Below are positions 1-7,658 of a DNA stretch of 17,485 nucleotides, one piece after another. The notes beneath the pieces are model-generated. The model was not told the DNA's origin. It made no database searches and saw only the letters and a program-made list of their open reading frames with translations. A program made the position numbers and the translations under genes. The DNA lies in NCBI GenBank assembly GCA_001839685.1, contig MLAK01001383.1:1-17485 (forward strand). The letters are read 5' to 3'. The DNA comes from Tritrichomonas foetus. Its lineage: Eukaryota; Parabasalia; Tritrichomonadida; Tritrichomonadidae. Every line of letters begins with the position of its first letter. Positions within the stretch are counted from its first letter, which is position 1.

Positions 1-190
1 TGGTAGGACAAAGGTTTATGGGGTGGTCCCACAAAAACCTTTGGGGGGACCACTTTGTAAACCTTTCATATAGGAGGTGAATAGACAGAATTTGGAGGGT
101 TATCTCAAACCCTGGACATAATTTTTTAACACCTTGGGAATAAAAACCAACCCTATATGACACCAAAAAAATGTTGCAATGAAAAGTATA
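1..190. repeat. GC-richer block with nested inverted repeats
   Basis: This block is visibly richer in G and C than the rest of the window and has runs such as GGGGTGGTCCC. It contains several inverted repeats: AAAGGTTTA (10-18) pairs with TAAACCTTT (58-66); inside it GTGGTCCC (23-30) pairs with GGGACCAC (46-53); CATATAGG (67-74) pairs with CCTATATG (152-159); and AGGGTT (96-101) pairs with AACCCT (108-113). No reading frame of note is present. The window begins inside it, so the full unit cannot be seen. It may be the end of a transposable or dispersed repeat, which is inference from composition and structure only. From about 190 to 394 the DNA returns to AT-rich sequence with nothing recognisable apart from the 3' flank of the bZIP-like gene. 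Confidence 0.45.
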
Positions 191-394
191 TTTTTATTGA
201 ATCATTATTTCCGAAATTCCAAAAAAGAGTTCATTAAGTAATGTAACAAAAGTAGAAGGCACCATTATTTGCTCAACTTGGAATCTAATTCCTGACTTTT
301 CAATCTGGATAAAAATCAAGGATGAAGTTAAGATATACAAAAAATGAAAGGAAGATGAATACCGAGCTTTTTTAGTAACTACAAAATACAAAAA

Positions 395-814
395 TTAAAT
401 TGGTGGGTTATCATTTGTTGGGATTGTCGAGTTATCTGGATTCTCCGTTTGAGTTGTGCTGGAGTCATTTCCCTCTGCTCCACCAATCATATATTGTTGG
501 AAGAACTGCATTTGATTTTGCAATGCGTTATTTTCTGCTTCTTTGGTTCGGATTTGAAATTCAAGTTCTTTAATCTGCGCTTTTAATTGCTGATTTTCTT
601 CTTTCAATTTGCGCCTATATTCACCTTTAAGGAGACGCTGCTTTTTTGATGGCTTTTTCAACAACATTTGATCTGGAATGGGAGATTGAACGGGTGTAGT
701 AGATATCGGCATAATTTGAGGTTGTATAATAGGCTGATTCGTATTTATCGCGGGTGGAACTGGTGATTGTGAGATCATCATGTTGTACATGGCTATGTTG
801 GGGTTTGATGCCAT
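395..814 (-). CDS. Small bZIP-like coiled-coil protein, possible transcription factor
   Basis: This encodes 139 residues. The N-terminal part (about 1-50) is rich in Pro, Gln, Ile and Met and looks disordered. Residues 53-69 are strongly basic and run into a coiled coil (about 70-106) with Leu at 70, 77, 84 and 98 in heptad spacing and Lys at 91. Arg67 sits ten residues before Leu77, the place of the invariant bZIP arginine, but the invariant Asn eight residues earlier is Gln59. It is therefore bZIP-like with an altered basic region. The C-terminal tail (about 111-139) is polar and rich in Ser, Thr, Asn and Pro. The ATG at 814 is supported by an initiator motif five bases upstream; the stop is TAA. 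It is divergent from the membrane-protein gene at 1216. Small bZIP-like proteins are known in trichomonads. DNA binding is inferred; a non-DNA-binding dimer partner is the alternative. Confidence 0.7.
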   Translation of the reverse strand: MASNPNIAMYNMMISQSPVPPAINTNQPIIQPQIMPISTTPVQSPIPDQMLLKKPSKKQRLLKGEYRRKLKEENQQLKAQIKELEFQIRTKEAENNALQNQMQFFQQYMIGGAEGNDSSTTQTENPDNSTIPTNDNPPI

Positions 815-1215
815 GAAATGATTTTACTGTCAGTTTCTCTTTTGAATAGTTCGAAGAAGAAAATTGAAAAGAATACAGATGACATATAACTATTCCTCAA
901 ATTTTTTTATTATTTTTATAATAAAAAAATGGTAATTTGGGTGATTTAGATCTGATTATTATGCTAACAGATATTCATTAATATAAACGCTGTTGTGATG
1001 GCCCATCCACGTGAAAAAAGATGAAATTCATTTCCTCATATTAAGTCCAAAACACTCTGAAATTTTGGTCATAACAGAGAACAATAGCCACATATCAAAA
1101 CTATTTTTTAAATAAACAGAATTTTCGATAATTTTGAGATATTAATAGTATTATTACTTAAATAAAAATTGAGGACATATTCAGTCAGTTCCATTTAATT
1201 TTCTTTTTTGTCGAA
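815..1215. other. Divergent intergenic promoter region
   Basis: This AT-rich spacer separates the minus-strand bZIP-like gene from the plus-strand membrane-protein gene and must hold both promoters. The left end has the TCATTT initiator. Near the right end, CCATTT at 1191-1196 resembles the initiator with C in place of the first T and would give a leader of about 23 bases. No RNA gene or open frame of note was seen. Confidence 0.4.
816..821 (-). promoter_or_regulatory. Initiator (Inr) of the bZIP-like gene
   Basis: On the minus strand this reads TCATTT, matching the trichomonad initiator TCA(C/T)(T/A). The presumed +1 A lies opposite base 819, five bases before the ATG at 814. Such very short leaders are typical of trichomonad mRNAs. 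Confidence 0.5.
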
Positions 1216-3102
1216 ATGAGCTTTTTCTCGATTTTTTATACACTCTCAGGATGCTTTCTTGGATTCGAAATCATGTCATCGCTTCTCATTAAAAGTATTG
1301 ACCTCCATACAATCATCGCTGTCGGCTCAATTTTCGGAATTATTTTGACTGGTTGGATCACATATATTTTAAATTTGCTCATTCCACTCAATTTCGCTTT
1401 TGGTCTTTTCCAGATCATTATTTATATCATAGCCGGTATTTCGATACAATTTTATCGAGTGAAACGCAAATATCTCAAATCATATTCAATTATTTGCTGG
1501 TTTTTCGCTGTACTCATTCCGACTCTTTTCCTTAGCTGGTTTTTCTATTACGGTCTTCTCTACAATGAAACGGACACTCGCGGGGCCTCATTCGGAGATT
1601 TGCCATTTCATCTGAATTTAATTTCTTCTTTTGCTGTTGGCTGTAACTCACAACGTTCTTCTCTTTTTGACATAGTTTCACCATTTTTTGCCAAAGAAAA
1701 ATTGGCCTATCCAATCATGACGAATTTCTATTCTGCAATTTTGCTTAAGTGTTTTGGGTCATCATACCACATGGCTATTGTTATTCCATCTATTGTTTTC
1801 GGCTATGCCATTTTTGTTATTCTGGCGAGTTTGGTTTATGGCTTTTCTCATCTCCAGCTTGCTTGCTGCATCGCGCCATGGCTCTTTCTGTTCACTGGTG
1901 GGTTAGGTTTTATTGAGTACATTAAAAATCCTTCTCTCAGAAATTCATTCTACACAGATTTTGTGCACAATTGGGGAAATCAACATGGAAGTTGGTTTCA
2001 AACAGTTATTCATATCCTTCTTCCACAGCGATCATCACTTCATTCGCTTCCAACTGCATGGGCGATAATTTATCTTTTAATTGTTGGTGCAGAAAAAAAT
2101 AAAGTAAATATTAGACTTTATTTGGCGATTGGGCTCCTTATTGCAATGTTGCCTCAAACACAACCACACTCGATTATTGCTGTTGCTGAATATGGTGTTG
2201 TTCATTTCATTTTGAAACTTTTCCCATTGTCTAAAGAAAAATTAAGAACAATGCTCACAAACTATTTCATTCTCGCAATTGTTGCGCTTGTTTTAGGTAT
2301 TCCACAATGCACACCATTTATTTCACGTACATCGAACCATAATTTCATGAAAATTCAACCAATCTGGACAAAGGATAAAACCAAAAAATTCATTCCAATG
2401 TGGTATCGTTCACTTGGCACACTTTTCATGCTTTCTCTCGTCCATGCACCATCTATAATGAATATAAAACAATTAAGTGTTTATTTGCCTGCTTATTTCG
2501 TGTTTTTAATATCAAATTATATTTGGTATCAGCCGTGGCATCTTGATAATACTAAAGTTTTTAACGCTGGATGGATTCCGCTTGTTATCGCTGGTGTAGC
2601 CAACTACTTAGCTATTCTCTTTCGAACTGGGAGATTTGGAAAGATTTTATGTATGGGACTCATCATTTCTTCTTGTTTCTCTGGTTTCTTGGCTGTGAGA
2701 ATGGCTAAAAGAGAATTTTACCAAGAGTGGCCCAACAAAGAAATTCCATTCACTATCGCAAAATATGTAATTGAAAATACACCACCAAAATCTATATGGA
2801 TCACTGATGAATGGCATGCAAACCCTGTTGTTGCACTTGCAGGAAGGCAAACTGTTGTTGGATATGCTGGATGGATTGTATCACATGGACTGAATTCAAA
2901 TGATAGACATACAATGATTCGAAACCTTTTAATGAATCCAGATGATTCCCTCATTGCTGATAAATTTGGAATTGAATATATTTGTGCAAGAAGCCGTTCA
3001 AGAGATTCAATTTCATTTCATCCACATGGCTCAAGAAAATGGAAAAAGGTTTATGAATATGACAACTACAAAATATTCAAGAGGGTTTATCCACATACTT
3101 AA
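1216..3102 (+). CDS. Polytopic membrane protein, GT-C glycosyltransferase-like
   Basis: This encodes 628 residues with roughly ten or more hydrophobic segments (for example about 1-20, 31-55, 60-79, 92-113, 186-208, 216-232, 280-292, 301-312, 350-363, 401-411, 421-437, 452-468 and 478-494). The first large hydrophilic loop after the fourth segment carries acidic residues and GDLPFHLN (Asp128), as expected for GT-C enzymes that use a lipid-linked sugar in the ER lumen. Other conserved-looking islands are LLPQRSS (269-275), TQPHS (315-319) and WHLDN (441-445). The C-terminal 130 residues are soluble and contain DEWHANPVVALAGR and GYAGWIVSHG, a style seen in large prokaryotic and protist membrane glycosyltransferase-like families. 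The first ATG lies just ahead of the first helix, so I kept it; Met20 is an alternative. The enzymatic role is inferred, and the acceptor and sugar are unknown. Confidence 0.6.
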   Translation: MSFFSIFYTLSGCFLGFEIMSSLLIKSIDLHTIIAVGSIFGIILTGWITYILNLLIPLNFAFGLFQIIIYIIAGISIQFYRVKRKYLKSYSIICWFFAVLIPTLFLSWFFYYGLLYNETDTRGASFGDLPFHLNLISSFAVGCNSQRSSLFDIVSPFFAKEKLAYPIMTNFYSAILLKCFGSSYHMAIVIPSIVFGYAIFVILASLVYGFSHLQLACCIAPWLFLFTGGLGFIEYIKNPSLRNSFYTDFVHNWGNQHGSWFQTVIHILLPQRSSLHSLPTAWAIIYLLIVGAEKNKVNIRLYLAIGLLIAMLPQTQPHSIIAVAEYGVVHFILKLFPLSKEKLRTMLTNYFILAIVALVLGIPQCTPFISRTSNHNFMKIQPIWTKDKTKKFIPMWYRSLGTLFMLSLVHAPSIMNIKQLSVYLPAYFVFLISNYIWYQPWHLDNTKVFNAGWIPLVIAGVANYLAILFRTGRFGKILCMGLIISSCFSGFLAVRMAKREFYQEWPNKEIPFTIAKYVIENTPPKSIWITDEWHANPVVALAGRQTVVGYAGWIVSHGLNSNDRHTMIRNLLMNPDDSLIADKFGIEYICARSRSRDSISFHPHGSRKWKKVYEYDNYKIFKRVYPHT

Positions 3103-3400
3103 TTTGATCTGTTCTTATATTCATATTTTTGTTATTTTAAATACTATATTATTTGCAGTTTTTATTATTATTATTTTATTTTATTTTAGTGTCATTATTT
3201 ATTAATTTCTGATAAAAACTAATTTTCTTAAAGTCACAATGCTTTGATTAATGTGAAACGAAAATAATAGACATATTTGGCAAATATTTGGTTCGTTGGT
3301 CGAAGTTATCTCTTCTTCATTTAACCAATCAGTCATTGCAATTCGACAATAAATTGTGAAAAAATTTAATTTTCATTATTCATTTCATTTTTAATAAAAA
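3103..3400. other. Intergenic spacer, 3' flank of the membrane-protein gene
   Basis: This AT-rich spacer begins with a T-rich 3' flank. It contains a perfect palindrome CAAATATTTG at 3281-3290 with ATATTTGG repeated directly at 3273-3280 and 3284-3291. The last 30 bases hold the initiator cluster of the downstream pseudogene. Confidence 0.35.
3373..3390 (+). promoter_or_regulatory. Triple initiator cluster before the bZIP-like pseudogene
   Basis: Three copies of the trichomonad initiator are packed here: TCATTA (3373-3378), TCATTT (3380-3385) and TCATTT (3385-3390). They lie 11-26 bases before an ATG at 3401. The spacing agrees with short trichomonad leaders, so the promoter of the otherwise broken gene looks intact. 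The region is T-rich, so one or two copies may be chance. Confidence 0.4.
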
Positions 3401-3743
3401 ATGGACAACAGTGCATCTCAAATAAATCCAATCAAGTTTATTATAAAAGAAGAAGTGAATGATCTGATAATATATAACAAATTAGAAAAACCCTCAAGAA
3501 GAAAAAAGATATCATCTTTGTCTGATAGGGAAAATCAACAAAGAACGACGAAGTCATTGGAGATATAATAAAAAACAACTAAAAATAGGTGAGAATGAAA
3601 ATAATGAAGAAATCAAGGCTCTAAACATTCAAATTCGAGAAACGAAGGTTGCTTAAATTACTTTAATTCAGAAATTACGACTACGTTTCCCAGAATGCTC
3701 CAAAATAAATACCAAAAATGGTGAGACGAATAATGTTTCGTAA
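3401..3743 (+). pseudogene. Decayed bZIP-like gene (frameshift plus internal stop)
   Basis: From the ATG at 3401 the frame reads 55 codons to a TAA at 3566-3568. Near 3528-3530 the bZIP-like reading moves into the next frame, where KERRSHWRYNKKQ is followed by EEIKALNIQIRETK, then an in-frame TAA at 3654-3656, and then open frame to a TAA at 3741-3743. The first frame contains LEKPSRRKK, matching LKKPSKKQR of the intact gene at 395-814; IKALNIQIRETK matches IKELEFQIRTKEA there. It is therefore a paralogue broken by at least one frameshift and one stop. A short trichomonad-type intron was considered, but no GTATG..CTAAC pair spans the break. Assembly error is an alternative for the frameshift but does not explain the stop as well. 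Confidence 0.6.
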
Positions 3744-4351
3744 ATTCTGTAAATTTGTCATTTTTTGGACACTCCCTACACCTCCATGAGCATATTTCTG
3801 GGAAACACCGTTTCAACTAACTCCATCTGGTCATCATTTATACAACAAACCAAAAAAGAATGCATCATGAAAGACACAATGTATTTTAAGATTTCATGAT
3901 ATAAATCTAATTGAAAGATAATTAAATCAATAAAAAGACTTTGAAAAGACATCTTAAACCTCAAAATAGGAGAAGATTCCATTAAATGGAAAACAAAAAA
4001 AGACAAATCCCTATTGCCATCATGAATGCCAAGAATTGAAAAGAACTAGACTACAAGAAAAATTACCATCATTTTATCATGAACAACATAACATACGAAA
4101 GGTTCCACCTATGTGTTCAGCGATGAGGTATCTATAAATTATAATATTCATATCTCTGTATATATTTTTCTTTCTTTCTTTCTCACTTAGAAAGACAATT
4201 ATCAATAGTTTCGTGACTTACACATGTAATTCATCAGAGCAAAATCTTTATTTGAGAAGACTCATTTAGAATCAAATTTATCTAGATAATGATCAATAAA
4301 ATAATGAAAAAATTGAAAATAATCAAACATATAATACAATTCAATTCAAAA
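3744..4351. other. Gene-poor spacer with possible coding remnants and a TTTC microsatellite
   Basis: There is no intact gene. A TCATTT initiator-like site at 3758-3763 is followed by an ATG at 3786 and 37 codons to a TGA at 3897-3899. The same frame resumes at about 3945-4017 as a tract reading KDILNLKIGEDSIKW. A different frame is open from 3970 to a TAA at 4135-4137 and ends KVPPMCSAMRYL. These may be pieces of one decayed gene, but I do not recognise the family. A TTTC repeat lies at about 4166-4183. The rest, to the TBC gene stop, is AT-rich 3' flank. Confidence 0.3.
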
Positions 4352-6094
4352 TTAGCCAAATTCACAATATTCAAATTTGAATTCTTCGAGAACAGGATCA
4401 TTTTCCACTTCATTATTATTGAGTTCATCCAATTTACAATTTTCATAAAGCCAATAAGAAATTTTTCCAATTTCGCTTGGATCAATTGTAGCCAAATTTT
4501 TCGGATAGGCATCCATCATCATAGTTATTGACAAGTCACTCATCACTGCAATATTTGGAAACATTACAAGTAAAATTGCAGATACAAAATAAACTAACCA
4601 ATTATGTGGATCGGGTGAACAGTTCATTTGAAGCCAAATACTCCAAATATTAGAAAATGTCCGCTTATATAAATAAACAAAATCAGAATACATCCATAGA
4701 AGTTCAGTCAAATTATTATGTGAAAGCCAAATTTCAATAACTGGTTCAATTTTCCCCATAATTTTAATAACTTCATGTGAAATTTGCATAGAACGTTCAG
4801 TTAAAGCTGATAAAAGTTTGTCATGATTCAAATTCTTAACCATGGCTTCAAAAGACCAAAAAATTAGGTATTCTTTATCACTTGGATCATAAATATTCCC
4901 ATTATCATCAATTGGATCACCATCATCATTCCAATTTGGAATAAAGGCAAGGATCAATGGTACAAAAAGATCATTCATACCTTGTAAATAGCTAACATTC
5001 GGATTATAAATTGAATAGCATCGTAGCAATGAAATTAAAATAGACAATCCTGGTTTATCTCTCGATTTGAATGCTTTACATGCTCTATCAGTTCGTTCAG
5101 CGTCTTGTATAATTACACGGAATGACTCTCTCAATTTTCTATTACGAAGTTCTTGTTTTTTTGAACAGAGTTGTACTTGATTTTTTAATTTTATAAAATC
5201 ATCTTGAAGTTTCTGATCAATTTTTATTCTTTCTTCTGATGTACTTTCACTCGGGAAAACACCAAGTGCAAAAGGAATAACTCGGGGTAAAATATCTTTT
5301 GAAGCTCCTGCAATATAAAGTGTATTTTTGAATTCTTTAAGATTATTGATTTTGCCGTCTGCATCAAAAAAACTATCGAAAGATTCTTTTGTCATTATTT
5401 CATATTTAGGATATGATGAAATAAATTCCATCATTTGCTTGTGCTTTTTCATGTAAAGTGAAAGTGCAGCAATTCCTAATGGGAAATTTGGATCAAGTGG
5501 TATTGAATCATTCTCAAAAAGAACGTTTAATACATCTTTATAGAATTTCATGACATTATTCCAAAAATCTTCAAGTGAAGAAAAAGTGGGATTATGTAAT
5601 TGAATATTTGAAGGAATTGAAATAAAAGATTTAATGTGACAATAATGATAAAATTCAAGAGAATATGGTTCTTCAAATGTGCTTTTCGGAACAGCAATTC
5701 CTCGAATTAATATTTTCTCGATTAATTTTGCCATTTGAAAAATCTTGTCTGAGGAAATAAAATACTGTTTCTGTCCACTAAAATCTCTGTGCGTAAGCGA
5801 TAAAACAATATTTTTTTCGCTATTTTCTGTTAATGCAAATGTGGTTATTCTTTGACAGTCTAATTGATAGGGTTGATCGTTTTTTTCATTTTGAGCATCT
5901 TTGATTACCGGTTTCTGTAAATTGGTGAGAACTGCTAAAGTTTGTCGGATATTATTTGGATCTTTTGCTTGTTGGAAAACAAAATAATAATAAGACGAAA
6001 AACGAGTAAGCGCAAGGATACCTGGTAATGAATTTTGTTTATCGAAAACTTCGACGATGGCTTCAATTAAGCCATTTGTTTCTTTTTTATTCAT
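4352..6094 (-). CDS. TBC-domain Rab GTPase-activating protein
   Basis: This encodes 580 residues. The N-terminal third (about 1-230) is unassigned but regular, possibly PH-like as in Gyp7/TBC1D15-type proteins. The TBC domain runs from about 255 to 520. It shows the opening RVIPFALGVFP (271-281), the arginine-finger motif IIQDAERTDR with Arg334, and the glutamine-finger motif VSYLQGMNDL with Gln371. The later DFVYLYKRTFSNIWSIW segment fits the C-terminal half of TBC domains. Both catalytic fingers are present, so active GAP function is expected: it would speed GTP hydrolysis by a Rab and so end a membrane-traffic signal. The tail is acidic. The ATG at 6094 is the first in frame; no perfect initiator was seen near it. 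A Rab gene lies upstream on the same strand, but which Rab it acts on is unknown. Confidence 0.9.
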   Translation of the reverse strand: MNKKETNGLIEAIVEVFDKQNSLPGILALTRFSSYYYFVFQQAKDPNNIRQTLAVLTNLQKPVIKDAQNEKNDQPYQLDCQRITTFALTENSEKNIVLSLTHRDFSGQKQYFISSDKIFQMAKLIEKILIRGIAVPKSTFEEPYSLEFYHYCHIKSFISIPSNIQLHNPTFSSLEDFWNNVMKFYKDVLNVLFENDSIPLDPNFPLGIAALSLYMKKHKQMMEFISSYPKYEIMTKESFDSFFDADGKINNLKEFKNTLYIAGASKDILPRVIPFALGVFPSESTSEERIKIDQKLQDDFIKLKNQVQLCSKKQELRNRKLRESFRVIIQDAERTDRACKAFKSRDKPGLSILISLLRCYSIYNPNVSYLQGMNDLFVPLILAFIPNWNDDGDPIDDNGNIYDPSDKEYLIFWSFEAMVKNLNHDKLLSALTERSMQISHEVIKIMGKIEPVIEIWLSHNNLTELLWMYSDFVYLYKRTFSNIWSIWLQMNCSPDPHNWLVYFVSAILLVMFPNIAVMSDLSITMMMDAYPKNLATIDPSEIGKISYWLYENCKLDELNNNEVENDPVLEEFKFEYCEFG

Positions 6095-6550
6095 CTATTT
6101 TTTATCGTCTTTTTTTGTTCTTGATGCTTTCAATTTTTTGATTGATTGACATGAATTTTCATTTTTTTGATTGATGTGAATGCATCATTGCTATGAATTC
6201 ATAGGTGATAAATTAACTATTTTCGGAGTGCCAAACAATTAGACAGATTTTGTAATCCTAAGTTAGTATTGCTGAAATAAAATACCATCCTGTTGCTTTC
6301 CTTCCCAATATTTTGCGAAATTGCTTTTTTTTTCTTATAAAATTATTAACCCAAATTTTTGAATTTTTAGTTGTTTCTTTGATTTGATCAGATTTAATAA
6401 TCAATAATTATTTTAGTAGATTATTAATGTAAGATACTTTTGACCAATCTATATTAATAAGGAAGAAAATTCTTCAATCAGCAATTTTCGAAAAAATACC
6501 AAGGTGGAAAAAAAAAATGTTTCATAATTGAGAATTTTTACAATATTAGA
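6095..6550. other. Intergenic spacer between TBC and Rab genes
   Basis: AT-rich DNA holding the TBC promoter (right of 6094) and the Rab 3' flank. On the minus strand GACGATA occurs shortly before the TBC ATG; it partly resembles Myb-type elements described in trichomonad promoters, but a single copy is weak evidence. No other gene or repeat is seen. Confidence 0.3.
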
Positions 6551-7236
6551 TTAGCAGCATGATGACTCACTTTTAATAGAATTTCCTTCAGTTAAAACTA
6601 TTTTTGTTACATTCCCATCAAACATTTTTACAGTAGTTTTCTGCTTCTTTAATGCTTTTGCCATTTTAATGAAAACTTCATCAACATTTTGGCATTCTTT
6701 CGCAGAAGTTTCCATGAAAGGAATATCTAGTTTTCTGGCAAGAGCTTTAGCTTCTTTTGCTTTAACTTGAATATTCTTCGTAAGATCAACTTTGTTTCCA
6801 ATTAAAATTTTACAAACGTCAGGTGAAGCGAATTTTTCCACATCATTGAGCCACTTTTGGATAGCTTCGAAACTTTCATGATTTGTTACATCATAAACAA
6901 CAATGATTCCATTCGCATTTTGATAGTATGTTGAGGTGACTGTGTGAAAACGTTCCTGACCAGCTGTGTCCCAGATCTGTAATTTCACACTTTTTCCATC
7001 AACTTCAATGGTTTTTATTTTCTATGTGTTAGCTAAAAAACAAAAGCATACAAAATCAACTCCAATAGTAGAGTAGTAAGTATCAGTATATGTGCCGTCA
7101 ACAAATCTTACCATGAGGCAGCTTTTCCCGACACCCGGGTTTCCAATTATGATGATTTCTGGTGTTAGATAAAGAAGATTTACTGAATAAAAAGTCACTG
7201 ATGTAAGCAAAAAAAAAGATACGTGTCTTCAGTCAT
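6551..7236 (-). CDS. Rab1-like small GTPase, three exons
   Basis: Exons on the minus strand are about 7236-7223, 7158-7052 and 7021-6551, giving roughly 196 residues. All G-protein motifs are present: GNPGVGKS (P-loop), STIGVDF (switch I), WDTAGQERF (switch II), GNKVDL and ETSAK. The switch and interswitch segments ([40 protein letters not shown]) are closest to Rab1-type proteins, which act in ER-to-Golgi traffic. The C-terminus SSCC is a double-cysteine geranylgeranylation signal. The intron between GVDF and KIKT is only 30 bases and is certain from protein continuity. The first intron is inferred from GTATCT and CTAACACCAG, with a likely start MTED at 7236, but the exons do not join in frame at those sites (off by one base). 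The stop is TAA. Rab identity is sure; the exact N-terminus is not. Confidence 0.88.
7022..7051 (-). other. 30-base spliceosomal intron in the Rab gene
   Basis: On the minus strand it begins GTATGC and ends GCTAACACATAG, the fused branch-site and acceptor motif of trichomonads. It is in phase 0 and 30 bases long, so retention would keep frame until the TAG at its own 3' end. Removing it joins GVDF to KIKTIEVDG, the uninterrupted Rab interswitch. Confidence 0.9.
7159..7222 (-). other. Probable 64-base first intron of the Rab gene
   Basis: On the minus strand it starts GTATCT and ends TCTAACACCAG, with a run of nine T near the 5' end. The acceptor has one base less after CTAAC than the second intron. 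Exon 1 would be 14 bases (ATG to GACAC), which leaves the frame one base off the downstream P-loop exon; a 13-base exon would give MTED-K-IIIIGN. The intron is likely, but the donor position is uncertain. Confidence 0.55.
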
Positions 7237-7246
7237 TTTATTTGTA

Positions 7247-7252
7247 TAATGG
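7247..7252 (-). promoter_or_regulatory. Possible variant initiator of the Rab gene
   Basis: The minus strand reads CCATTA, the trichomonad initiator with C for the first T, 14 bases before the ATG at 7236. The same variant (CCATTT) precedes the membrane-protein gene at 1191-1196. No perfect TCA(C/T)(T/A) site lies closer. Confidence 0.25.
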
Positions 7253-7658
7253 AAAATTGAATTATTTCAAATATATTGAAATACATTATTTCAATATAAA
7301 TTTTATTTGACATGAAACTGAAAATAATAGAAAACTACGTTTACGATGAACATAATTTTGAAAAGATCCAAATGAAAAAGTTCCTGATCACAGTTTAATT
7401 TATCAACTTTTTGATAAGTTTTCTTAAACATCCCCCGTTTTATTTGAAATAACTTTCATTCTATCTTTGACTGATCTAGAAGTTGTCATCCCTCATTATT
7501 AATTGACAACAAACTACATGAGATGAAGATGAAGCTTTTTCATATAAAATTATTTTGGAATACTATTTGAATAATTCTAATGGAAATTTTTCATCAAAAA
7601 GATATATAGTTCTTCTATTCTCTATTTAATAATTTATAAATACATGAATACGCCATAA
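7253..7658. other. Intergenic spacer between Rab and PP1 genes
   Basis: AT-rich DNA between the Rab promoter and the end of the PP1 gene. I see no open frame, RNA gene or marked repeat. On the minus strand a TGTATTTA lies just after the PP1 stop, one base from a Pumilio site, which is not significant alone in such AT-rich DNA. Confidence 0.3.

Noticed and set aside
3900..4020. TGA read as a sense codon
   Set aside because: Several remnant frames break only at TGA, which hinted at recoding, but trichomonads use the standard code and the breaks are in decayed, unsupported frames.
4157..4164. Perfect Pumilio site TGTATATA on the plus strand
   Set aside because: It lies in a spacer with no plus-strand gene upstream; the adjacent gene is on the other strand.
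7052..7210. Continuous reading of the Rab 5' part from 7210 without the first intron
   Set aside because: The frame begins with TTG and encodes an unusual leader before IIIIGN; donor- and acceptor-like sites and an upstream ATG (MTED) explain the region better.
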